Part shown: piece by piece, positions 16,130-23,677 of the stretch
How the letters are laid out: each line of letters opens with the position of its first letter
Numbering within the stretch: position 1 is the stretch's first letter
Origin: JAXGMV01 sp040772085
GTDB lineage: Bacteria; Chloroflexota; Anaerolineae; Anaerolineales; Anaerolineaceae
Assembly (NCBI GenBank): GCA_040772085.1
Contig: JAXGYU010000001.1
Span: forward strand, 1,922,001 to 1,986,000
Direction of reading: 5' to 3'
Length of the DNA: 64,000 bases
The notes under the pieces: generated by a model
Seen by the model: only the letters and a program-made list of their open reading frames with translations
Told to the model about the DNA's origin: nothing
Databases searched by the model: none
Translations under genes and position numbers: made by a program

Positions 16130-16852
16130 TTATCGTTTTACGCTGTGCTTGAAATTTCGGTGATGTGAGATCACATTGCGCGCCCAGGTCATGATGCGGA
16201 AGTAATTCGCCGCGTGCTGCAGAGGTTTGATATGGCTGCGTTCATCAGCATAAATCGTGCTGATCGGCACCCAGGCGATGGTGTAGTCGTTCAAAAACGC
16301 GTTGACCAGCATCTCGACCTCAAATTCAAAACCGGCTTCCATTGACGTGAGCATATTGCTTTGCAGGCGCTGGCTGATCAGACGGTAACCGCTCTGGTTG
16401 TCCTCCATATTGATGCCAAGGTACCAGGAGAACAGCCGCTTTGCCCAGCGGTTGGAGAAGCGCCGCAAGGGGGGCATCTTCGAGAAATCACGGCTGCCGA
16501 TGATCAGGTCAGCTTTGGTCTGGTGATATTTTTCGATGAAACGCGGCAGCTCATCAGGATCATGCTGACCGTCGCCGTCGAGGGTGATGACCGCGCTGAA
16601 TTTCTGTTGTATGGCGTGTCTGAAGCCGGCACGCAGCGCGGCGCCTTTACCCTGGTTAGGGGTTTGTATCAGGACTTCCGCGCCGGCTTCGCGGGCCAGA
16701 CTGGCAGTGCCATCCTCCGAACCGTCGTCGACCACCAGCACGCCCAAATGCTTCAGGCATTTCTGAACGACTTCCGAGATGTGACGAGCTTCATTGTGTG
16801 CCGGAATGACCGCCAGCAGTGTCTCACGACTCAATGTGAGGTCCAGGTTCAT
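16130..16852 (-). CDS. Family 2 glycosyltransferase
   Basis: A 240-residue GT-A fold transferase related to polyprenyl-phosphate sugar transferases. Visible blocks are LLAVIPAHNEARHI, VLVVDDGSEDGT, NQGKGAALRAGF, the metal-binding LDGDGQHDPDE, GSRDFSKMPPLRR and NQSGYRLI. No C-terminal membrane domain is present. It is probably cytosolic or membrane-associated and works in glycolipid or cell-envelope glycan assembly (inferred). Its ATG overlaps the stop of the preceding lipoprotein gene (ATGA). Confidence 0.93.
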   Translation of the reverse strand: MNLDLTLSRETLLAVIPAHNEARHISEVVQKCLKHLGVLVVDDGSEDGTASLAREAGAEVLIQTPNQGKGAALRAGFRHAIQQKFSAVITLDGDGQHDPDELPRFIEKYHQTKADLIIGSRDFSKMPPLRRFSNRWAKRLFSWYLGINMEDNQSGYRLISQRLQSNMLTSMEAGFEFEVEMLVNAFLNDYTIAWVPISTIYADERSHIKPLQHAANYFRIMTWARNVISHHRNFKHSVKR

Positions 16853-17352
16853 CGTAATTTCTTGTCAGCCTTCAGCGAGTCGAGGATGATTTGCTGCGAA
16901 CGCGGATCAACCCCGCTGAAAAATTTATCCGTGGGGTAGCCGGTGAGGATAAATACCTCGCGCGCGTCAGGCTCAAACGGCTGCATGATGATCAGCCCGT
17001 CAAAGGTTGCCGAGGAAAGCGGCGTCCAGAGGGCTATGGGATAAACCGGCTGGTCGCCGACTGCCGCGATCAGCGGCAGACCATCCATGGGCACCTGTTG
17101 CAGCAGTAATTTCTCATAACCCTCGGCGGTCAGAATGAGCTTATGGGTATTTTGTTCGTAGGCGACAATATCATCCGGCGCAAGAAGCATTTTGTCTGAG
17201 GGCTTGAGCCGTTCGAGCGGCAGTTGTGTCATCTCGGCGGGTGTGGTGTTTTCAGCGGGCAGGTAAATGGCAAAGTGACCTTGCTTGGGCCCGCAGGCGC
17301 TGAGCAGCCACACCAGGATGAAGGATAGAACGATAGCGAAACGTTTTGCCAT
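16849..17352 (-). CDS. Lipoprotein of unknown function
   Basis: A short signal peptide ends in lipobox LSAC (Cys20). The mature part of about 148 residues has no recognised domain; it is mixed alpha/beta in character with a CGPKQGHFAIYLPAENT start. The ATG at 17352 is preferred to a TTG two codons upstream, although no strong ribosome-binding site is visible. It lies between another lipoprotein gene (9-nt gap) and a glycosyltransferase (4-nt overlap), so the three are one operon, probably for envelope functions. Confidence 0.75.
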   Translation of the reverse strand: MAKRFAIVLSFILVWLLSACGPKQGHFAIYLPAENTTPAEMTQLPLERLKPSDKMLLAPDDIVAYEQNTHKLILTAEGYEKLLLQQVPMDGLPLIAAVGDQPVYPIALWTPLSSATFDGLIIMQPFEPDAREVFILTGYPTDKFFSGVDPRSQQIILDSLKADKKLR

Positions 17353-17360
17353 TTCCAAAC

Positions 17361-18332
17361 CTATGGATCGAGTATGGTGAAACTTTTTTCCAGTAACTCC
17401 CTCAAAGATCGCAGCTCATTCTGCACCTGCGCCGAATTGAAATCTTCAGGTGTCAATGTGAAGGCGTAAAGCCAGCCATCCTTGAGCAGATAGTACGTTT
17501 TAAATTTTACATCCTTAAGTTTATATTCAGCCATCAGCGCGTCAGGACTGCCAGCGAAGGTTACGCCGGACGTCAGATTGCGGTTTGCCGCGCCTGATCG
17601 CACCAATTGATCTGAGACAAGTTGGTCTATCGGCTGGATGGCTTCAATCTTTTTTGTCACCAGATCCAACTTGACAACCACCGTGCCGGTGCTGAAGGAG
17701 CGGCTTGGGCCGGTCAGGATGACATGACGTCCGTTGTCCATCTCCTGGCTGGTAAATCCGAATGGGAACAGGAAGCAATAATCAGGCGTATCCTTCCCGC
17801 TTTCGCTCTCGAACAGGTTGGTTCCAGGCAGGCGCGGCGGACAGCTTTTGTCTGGCGTGGCGGTCTTTGCCCCACCTTTCAGGTTGAATGTCCGGCGCAA
17901 CTCCCCCAGTTTTACCTGGTATTCGCCGCTTGCCGCATCTTTCAGATCGATTTCAACTTCAATAGTAAAGGGGGTGATCACCTGGGCGCAGAGTACGCCT
18001 TGCGATTTCTCGCCCAGCACGGAGACCTCAAACTCATTTGTACCGCTTAGATAATACGCGGTCTTCAATTCGGTGCAGGCGTCTGGCTGGTTGCCCGTGA
18101 TGCTTACGATGGCTTTCGGTGGGTCACCCTCGCTGACCCTGACGCTCATATCGCGAAACTCCAGTTTGCTTGTCTCGGGAATCAGGAGCGGCAGGCTGGT
18201 AGCGGTTGGGAGAACAATTTGCGGCGCGGGTGTTGGGGGTGGACTCACGGGGTTAATCCCCGTCTGGCAGCTTGCCAGGAATAAACCAGTAAGTAAAATG
18301 CTGACCAATAAAAACGGAAAATATCTTTTCAT
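17361..18332 (-). CDS. Lipoprotein of unknown function
   Basis: A 323-residue protein with lipobox LASC (Cys22) and a short Pro/Thr-rich linker. Its mature region contains an Ig-like-looking segment (residues about 58-155: VRVSEGDPPKAIVSITG, then an EVEIDLKDAASGEYQVKLGE stretch), followed by a domain with a late FNSAQVQNELRSLRELLEKS helix. No catalytic motif is visible. First gene of the reverse operon to the glycosyltransferase. An AATAAT box lies six bases before the ATG, a weaker example of the leaderless layout seen elsewhere. Confidence 0.75.
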   Translation of the reverse strand: MKRYFPFLLVSILLTGLFLASCQTGINPVSPPPTPAPQIVLPTATSLPLLIPETSKLEFRDMSVRVSEGDPPKAIVSITGNQPDACTELKTAYYLSGTNEFEVSVLGEKSQGVLCAQVITPFTIEVEIDLKDAASGEYQVKLGELRRTFNLKGGAKTATPDKSCPPRLPGTNLFESESGKDTPDYCFLFPFGFTSQEMDNGRHVILTGPSRSFSTGTVVVKLDLVTKKIEAIQPIDQLVSDQLVRSGAANRNLTSGVTFAGSPDALMAEYKLKDVKFKTYYLLKDGWLYAFTLTPEDFNSAQVQNELRSLRELLEKSFTILDP

Positions 18333-18395
18333 GCGACAATTATTATGTTCTGGTTTGAACTTATTGTAACCGATGGCAATTGGATGGAGGCAAGG

Positions 18396-19361
18396 GTGTT
18401 TGGTGACGCGAGCGCGGTTCAGTCTGACAATCGATTATCGATCGATTATGTAGCTTTCAACCTGATTATGGACGAACTGGTGTTCCCGACCGGCGAACGC
18501 ATCGAGAATATGCTCGGCGGCGGCGGGCCGCAAACAGCTTTTGGCATGCGCTTATGGTCACCGAACGTTGGCCTTTTTGGCAGTGTCTCCGCTGATCTGC
18601 CTGACGATGCCATTCGCTGGCTGGATACGGCCGGGATAGACAAATCCGGCCTGATCTTGCGCGATGGCAACACGCTCAGCTCGCGCCAGACATACAGCGA
18701 GACGGGCGAGCGCAAACATGATTGGGTCAGCCCGCAGTCAGATCTGGCACGCCACTTTAGCTGGGCCCTTGAAGATCTGCCCGAATCTTATCGCTGGGCA
18801 AGGGGCTTTCACCTGGGCGTCCACCCTGATGAACCAGTCAGCGAATTTATCCTCAAGCTCAGCCAGCTCCCTGGCGCGTTGAGTCTCGAAACCTTCAAGC
18901 CGGCTGATCATACCTTATCGGCAGGTGAATTGGCCGCGCTCGTCACGGTACCCGAGATCATCTCGTGCAATTGGCACGAAGGGCGGACATTGACAGGATA
19001 TGATGATCCGAAAAAAATCGTCGGCGGGATACTCAGCGCAGGCGCGCGGGTGGTTGTGCTGCGTCTCGGCGTCAACGGGTGTCTGGTGGCAGCAGCAAAG
19101 GATCAGACACACTGGCATGTGCCCGCTGTCCCGAACTATAAAAGGTACAACCTCGCCCTAGGCGCGGGGAACGCGTTTTGCGGCGGGTTCCTGGTAGGCT
19201 GGCTGGAGACTCACGACCTGCGTTGGGCGGGAGCCTGCGGTTCGGCTGCTGCGTCATTCCTGGTTGAACATCCGGGTTTGCCGGCCTGGCATGATGATCT
19301 GCCCGCCATCGCATTGACCCGTGCCAAGGGACTCGAAGCCCTCTCCCAGTCTTATGTATAA
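18396..19361 (+). CDS. PfkB/ribokinase-like protein with Asn in the catalytic position
   Basis: The fold is PfkB-like: an N-terminal GGGGPQTAFGMRLW sugar-site segment and a C-terminal LGAGNAFCGGFLVGWL anion-hole segment. The usual GAGDAF catalytic Asp is Asn259 here, as I recall from MAK32-like relatives, so kinase activity is doubtful. An upstream frame starts at 18345 and an ATG is at 18384, but GGAGG at 18386-18390, five bases before the GTG at 18396, makes the GTG the likeliest start (321 residues). Substrate unknown. It stands alone, 71 bp before the next gene. Confidence 0.75.
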   Translation: MFGDASAVQSDNRLSIDYVAFNLIMDELVFPTGERIENMLGGGGPQTAFGMRLWSPNVGLFGSVSADLPDDAIRWLDTAGIDKSGLILRDGNTLSSRQTYSETGERKHDWVSPQSDLARHFSWALEDLPESYRWARGFHLGVHPDEPVSEFILKLSQLPGALSLETFKPADHTLSAGELAALVTVPEIISCNWHEGRTLTGYDDPKKIVGGILSAGARVVVLRLGVNGCLVAAAKDQTHWHVPAVPNYKRYNLALGAGNAFCGGFLVGWLETHDLRWAGACGSAAASFLVEHPGLPAWHDDLPAIALTRAKGLEALSQSYV

Positions 19362-19432
19362 ATTGGTTTTTCTATTGAGCGTCATGTGGATATAATCACA
19401 CGTGCCTGATTTCAGCTTGCGAAGGAAAGAAA

Positions 19433-20431
19433 ATGGATTTAACTATCATACGGGAATTTGATGAGACCTTAAAACAGCAGTGGGATGACCTGGTTTCGAG
19501 GAGCAGCGCGAACTATCCTTTCATGCGCTTTGGCTACCAGAAGAGCTGGTGGCAAACCAAAGGCGGCGGTGAATGGGATCAGGCTGACTTGTATATTGTG
19601 CTGGCGCATCAGGAGGGCGAGCTGGTTGGGCTCGCGCCATTTTTTACCGCGATGAATGAAGATCAGCAGAAGTCATTGATGCTGGTCGGCTCGCATGAAG
19701 TCAGCGATTATCTCGACGTGATCGCCGCGCCCGAGAATCTGGAAGCTTTCATCAAAGCATTGATCCCGTTCCTGAAGGCAAACATTCCGGACGCGGCTGT
19801 GATGGAGCTGTATAACCTGCAGGAAGAGTCGCCGAGCATCAAGGCGTTTCAGCATGTGCTGCCAGAGGCGAGCGTGGAAGTCTTGCAGCCCACGCCGTAT
19901 ATTCCGCTCCCCGGTGATTGGGAAGAATATCTGGCGGGCATTGACAAGAAGCAGCGTCATGAGATCAGACGAAAAATCCGCCGGGCGGAATCTTACGAGC
20001 AACCAACGCGCTGGTACATTGTTCAGGATGACAGCCAGCTCGAGGCCGAGGCGGACGCCTTTCTGGAGTTGATGGCTGAAGGCGCGGAGAAAGCTGCCTT
20101 CCTTTCGCCGGCCATGCGGCCTTTTATGCGTCAGGTGATCTTTGATGCCTTCCTGGAGGGCATCCTCTTCCTGGCGTTTCTGGAAGTGGGCGGTCAAAAG
20201 GCTGCCGCGAAGTTGTATTTTGATTATGACAATAAACTCTGGGGATATAACTCCGGCTATCGGCGCGACTATCTGGAGCTCTCGCCTGGCTGGGTGCTGC
20301 AGGGTTACGCGCTGCAGTGGGCGAATGAACAAAAGCGGCGTGAGTTTGATTTCATGCGCGGCAACGAGCAGTACAAGTACCGCTTCGGCGCTGTGGACAG
20401 GCATGTCATGAAATTGACCGCCCGGCTATAG
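19433..20431 (+). CDS. BioF2-like (FemAB/GNAT-type) acyltransferase
   Basis: A 332-residue protein resembling the BioF2-like acetyltransferase family (double GNAT fold, CelD-like). Typical elements are PFMRFGYQKSWWQTKGGG near the N-terminus, the basic DKKQRHEIRRKIRRAES helix in the middle, and the C-terminal GYNSGYRRDYLELSPGWVLQ and EFDFMRGNEQYKYRFGA. The acyl donor and acceptor are unknown; relatives act in envelope polysaccharide or peptide modification. AAGGAAAG precedes the ATG and a TATAAT lies at 19391-19396. Confidence 0.85.
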   Translation: MDLTIIREFDETLKQQWDDLVSRSSANYPFMRFGYQKSWWQTKGGGEWDQADLYIVLAHQEGELVGLAPFFTAMNEDQQKSLMLVGSHEVSDYLDVIAAPENLEAFIKALIPFLKANIPDAAVMELYNLQEESPSIKAFQHVLPEASVEVLQPTPYIPLPGDWEEYLAGIDKKQRHEIRRKIRRAESYEQPTRWYIVQDDSQLEAEADAFLELMAEGAEKAAFLSPAMRPFMRQVIFDAFLEGILFLAFLEVGGQKAAAKLYFDYDNKLWGYNSGYRRDYLELSPGWVLQGYALQWANEQKRREFDFMRGNEQYKYRFGAVDRHVMKLTARL

Positions 20432-20476
20432 ACCGAGTCATCAGGCTGGGAAATCGATAGAATAATTTAAATCGTT

Positions 20477-20508
20477 GCAATAAGTTATCAATTTTGATAA
20501 CTTATTGC
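20477..20508. repeat. Perfect 15-bp inverted repeat between convergent genes
   Basis: GCAATAAGTTATCAA (20477-20491) and its exact complement (20494-20508) are separated by TT. It is AT-rich and lacks a clear T tract, so it could be a weak bidirectional terminator, a protein-binding site, or a small mobile-element trace. Confidence 0.6.
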
Positions 20509-20586
20509 TATCAAATTGCTCGTGAGCATGCCTTCATTACACTTCAGTGAATGGTTATGATACTGTTACCAGCCGCAATTTTGCCA

Positions 20587-21429
20587 TCAGTCCCGCGTGA
20601 CCACCAGCGCGCCGTAACCAACCACCGAACTCGCGTCTCCGGTTTGCTCGGCTGAAGTGCTATAGCGTGTCAGCACTGCCCGATTGCCGCCTAAGGCTTT
20701 GACTGCCCACAGGAAGGCTGCCACCCCGCCGGCACCGCACGCGAAACCGGATCCCTCCTGCTCTGCCTGAAGAACCCCCTCCGGGGAAAGCGCTTCCATT
20801 TCTGCCAGCATGCGTCGGTCGAGCTGCTGCGCGACACGCAGCGGATAAAAATGCGACAGGTCCGTGCTGGCGACCAGGACGCATGGCTGCTCCCTGGTGA
20901 TTTCTGCCAGACTCTCGCCGAGCAGCTTGAGACGGGCGGGCGAACGGTCGCGTACCATCACAGGCAAAATCTCAAATGGCTGCGCCAGGATGGTTTGCAG
21001 AAAAGGCAATTCGATCTCGAGGGAATGTTCCTTGTCGTTGCGAATCTCAATCAGGGGGATGCCCTGCGTGTCACATGCCTGCGCCAGCTTCTCATGCGCC
21101 GCACGCGAGACGGGCACATCGCCTAACGGCGTTCGGTAAGCACTATGCCCCGTCGTGAAGATGCCGTCGCGCATGGCGGCGTGCAGCGGCGAGAGAAGAA
21201 TCACCAGTTGCGGTGAAGTGCCTTCAATGGCTTTGAAGGCTGTCGCCGCTGTCTGACCTGAATAGACGTAACCGGCATGTGGAACGATCATGCCGAGCAC
21301 CTCGCCGCTAATCTCTGGCTTGCTCGCATTGGCGAGATAAGCGCTGATTGTCTGGGAGAGGCTGTCCTTCCTGCCGGGATACCACGTTCCCGCTATCGGT
21401 GATGGTCGGGGGTCAATTGGAGAGTCCAT
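20587..21429 (-). CDS. MEMO1-family protein (AmmeMemoRadiSam system protein B)
   Basis: A 280-residue member of the MEMO1 family, structurally related to extradiol dioxygenases. Family blocks are PIAGTWYPGRKDSLSQTI near the start, VPHAGYVYSGQTAATAFKAI, HSLEIELPFLQ and STDLSHFYP; the His residues form the metal-like site. In many genomes it occurs with AmmeMemoRadiSam A and a radical SAM enzyme, but neither is adjacent here. The frame extends to an ATG at 21456, but AAGGT about seven bases ahead of 21429 supports the inner ATG. Confidence 0.92.
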   Translation of the reverse strand: MDSPIDPRPSPIAGTWYPGRKDSLSQTISAYLANASKPEISGEVLGMIVPHAGYVYSGQTAATAFKAIEGTSPQLVILLSPLHAAMRDGIFTTGHSAYRTPLGDVPVSRAAHEKLAQACDTQGIPLIEIRNDKEHSLEIELPFLQTILAQPFEILPVMVRDRSPARLKLLGESLAEITREQPCVLVASTDLSHFYPLRVAQQLDRRMLAEMEALSPEGVLQAEQEGSGFACGAGGVAAFLWAVKALGGNRAVLTRYSTSAEQTGDASSVVGYGALVVTRD

Positions 21430-21577
21430 GAGCGTACCTTTTAAGAATTCTAACATGCAGGTAGAACCAGCGACTTAGCATACCCGTAAAAATGATTCCA
21501 TGTAATTCGTGTAAAATCATATCTACCGGGTTAATTAATAAATAACTTTAAAAAAAATGTCAGAATGGGGGCTTCCA

Positions 21578-22636
21578 ATGTCAACGGTCCGACGTCATTC
21601 AATCTTGTCCGCATTGGTCTTGATCAGTGTGGTCTTAATTGCATGCAGTGTTTCACTTGACAATAACACTGCAAAATCTGATGGGACAATGCAGGCGTTA
21701 CAAATACAATCTACACAGCTTGCATTGGAAATTCAGAAGTTGACGCTGAGCGCCATGTCAGCAGGCGCGAGTCCTACCGAGGCTCCATCCCTCTCGACAT
21801 TGCCGCCGCAGCCGACCTATACACTGTACCCCACTTATACACACCCTGCACCTTCTGTCATGACAGAAACCGCTGCATCCTCACCAACCGCTGAACCCAC
21901 GAAAGATTTGGAAGCAGACCTTGAGGCGAAGATAAAGAAAGCAAATATCCTGATTTTTGAAAATGCTTTTGGCGATATGGATATCGCCGGCGATCCACGA
22001 ATAACCAGAGCCATTGCTGGGATGGATTTCGATGGCGGCAAGATTGTGAATGTCCGTGATCGGTTGGGTGATTTCAAGAGTCAGCTCAACAGCTCAACTG
22101 AGTGGGATCTGATTATCGCTTCATCAGAGATCCGAACATCGGTGCAGGGCGAGTTCTATGATTACCTGATAGACCACGCCAACCGTAATGTCGCAATCAT
22201 CAATGAGACCTGGTTTTTAGATCAAATCACTTATGGCAGAGTGCAGCCCTTCCTGGGAAAATGTGGCGTAGCCTTCCAGAAGGATTGGCAGCGCGATGAA
22301 GATTCAAACGACCTGGATTATTCCCTGGTTCTTCTCAAGCCAGACCATGAAGTCTTCAACAGCCCTAACAGCGGTATCTCGTTGGTTACGCCTGTCATTC
22401 ACTGGGAAAACGATGCTGGTGACTTACTTAAATTAGGCGTCGGCGGTGACGCCGAGCTGCTGGTAGGTGTTCACAAGAACCGTATCTCTGATTACGGCGT
22501 TCTTGCCTCGTGCATGGGTGGCCGTACGATTATTATGACCTTCTCAACACATGATTATCGCTACGATATGATTGTGCCCCTGTGGCAGAACATGATCAGA
22601 TACACCCTCACCAATCACTTTCTGGCTGACTCTTAA
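21578..22636 (+). CDS. Lipoprotein of unknown function
   Basis: A 352-residue protein with signal peptide and lipobox LIAC (Cys23), a coiled-coil-like ALQIQSTQLALEIQKL stretch, a Ser/Thr/Pro linker to about residue 120, and a globular domain of about 230 residues. That domain (ILIFENAFGDMDIAGDPRI, WDLIIASSEIR, then NVAIINETWFLD) reads like an alpha/beta fold similar to class-I amidotransferase-like domains, without a clear catalytic triad. GGGG before 21578 favours this ATG over an in-frame ATG at 21557. Confidence 0.75.
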   Translation: MSTVRRHSILSALVLISVVLIACSVSLDNNTAKSDGTMQALQIQSTQLALEIQKLTLSAMSAGASPTEAPSLSTLPPQPTYTLYPTYTHPAPSVMTETAASSPTAEPTKDLEADLEAKIKKANILIFENAFGDMDIAGDPRITRAIAGMDFDGGKIVNVRDRLGDFKSQLNSSTEWDLIIASSEIRTSVQGEFYDYLIDHANRNVAIINETWFLDQITYGRVQPFLGKCGVAFQKDWQRDEDSNDLDYSLVLLKPDHEVFNSPNSGISLVTPVIHWENDAGDLLKLGVGGDAELLVGVHKNRISDYGVLASCMGGRTIIMTFSTHDYRYDMIVPLWQNMIRYTLTNHFLADS

Positions 22637-22724
22637 CTGATAGAAAATCAGAAATTTAACTATTTTCCCGGTGTCTTCAGCATAAGGTATACTGTTTTTG
22701 ACGTTCTTGTAAATGGAGTAGCCA

Positions 22725-23213
22725 ATGAAAACACTTTTACTGATGCGCCATGCCAAGTCGAGCTGGAAAGATATGGAACTGCCGGATATCGAGCGGCCCT
22801 TGAAGAAAAGCGGGAAGAAAGCGGCAGAAAAAGTTGGCAATCATCTGGAGAAGAAGGGACTTGTCCCCGAGATCATCCTCTGCTCGACAGCCGTCAGGGC
22901 ACGCGAAACCGCCGAAGAACTAACCGATGAAATCGACTTCGAAGGTGACGTGCTTTTCCTTGATGAACTTTACATGGCAGAACCGGACAAGATAATCAAG
23001 TCCATCGTTGAGCACGGCGGCGATCACGCCAGTGTGATGGTCATCGGTCATAACCCGGGCCTCGAGAGTACATTGCAAAACATGGTCCACGACGTGGATA
23101 GTCTGCCAACCGCAACCGTGGCGCAATTGGTCTTCAACATCGAATCCTGGGACAAACTGCCCAAGGCGAGCGGCTTGCTCGTCAGCCTGTGGCGCCCGAA
23201 AATGGACGATTAG
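22725..23213 (+). CDS. SixA-like histidine phosphatase
   Basis: A 162-residue branch-1 histidine phosphatase. The phosphoacceptor is His9 in LLMRHAKSSW; the second active-site block is VIGHNPGLE, and STAVRARETAEEL supplies the second Arg. SixA-type proteins dephosphorylate phosphohistidine in phosphorelay proteins; no histidine kinase is nearby, so the target is unknown. GGAG lies before the ATG and a TATACT box near 22687 could be its -10. Confidence 0.92.
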   Translation: MKTLLLMRHAKSSWKDMELPDIERPLKKSGKKAAEKVGNHLEKKGLVPEIILCSTAVRARETAEELTDEIDFEGDVLFLDELYMAEPDKIIKSIVEHGGDHASVMVIGHNPGLESTLQNMVHDVDSLPTATVAQLVFNIESWDKLPKASGLLVSLWRPKMDD

Positions 23214-23227
23214 TCCGCGATAATAAC

Positions 23228-23653
23228 TCAGGAATTGCTCTTTTTCAATTGTGACGCCTGTTCCTGCAACAGGCGTTCTTCTTCGTTTGAAGGTTCCAGC
23301 ACCAGCCCATGCGGCATCTTGGTCCCATCCATGTCAACGTGAATGAAGAGGATGAATCCGCTCAATACCGCACGTCCGTTGGCGGTGCAACTGATATGAG
23401 CGGTCAGCGAGCTTGTGCCGGTGTACACGATCCGGCTGATTAATTCAACGATCTCGCCCCTCTGAACTGGCGAGGTGAAAGTGACGCTGTGGATCGTGTG
23501 GCAGACGATGTTTGCCGGCTGCAGCCAGCATGCGGCGGCAATGAATCCCGCCTCAACAAACCACTCCATGGTGCGGCCGGCATAAAGCGTACCGTGGTGG
23601 TTGAGGTCTTCGCTCTTGACAAGATGATGGGTGATGCTGGTTTTGAATTGCAT
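23228..23653 (-). CDS. Acyl-CoA thioesterase (hotdog fold)
   Basis: A 141-residue hotdog-fold protein of the YciA/BACH type. It shows the DLNHHGTLYAGRTMEWFVEAG helix region and strands around VTFTSPVQRGEIVELISRIVYTGTSS. The usual catalytic Asp of the long helix appears as Glu (WFVEAG). It should hydrolyse acyl-CoAs; the chain-length preference is unknown. It starts 24 bases after the priA stop, so it is probably the second gene of the priA transcript without functional relation. Confidence 0.85.
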   Translation of the reverse strand: MQFKTSITHHLVKSEDLNHHGTLYAGRTMEWFVEAGFIAAACWLQPANIVCHTIHSVTFTSPVQRGEIVELISRIVYTGTSSLTAHISCTANGRAVLSGFILFIHVDMDGTKMPHGLVLEPSNEEERLLQEQASQLKKSNS

Positions 23654-23677
23654 AGGATGCCCCCTGGCAAATGTATT

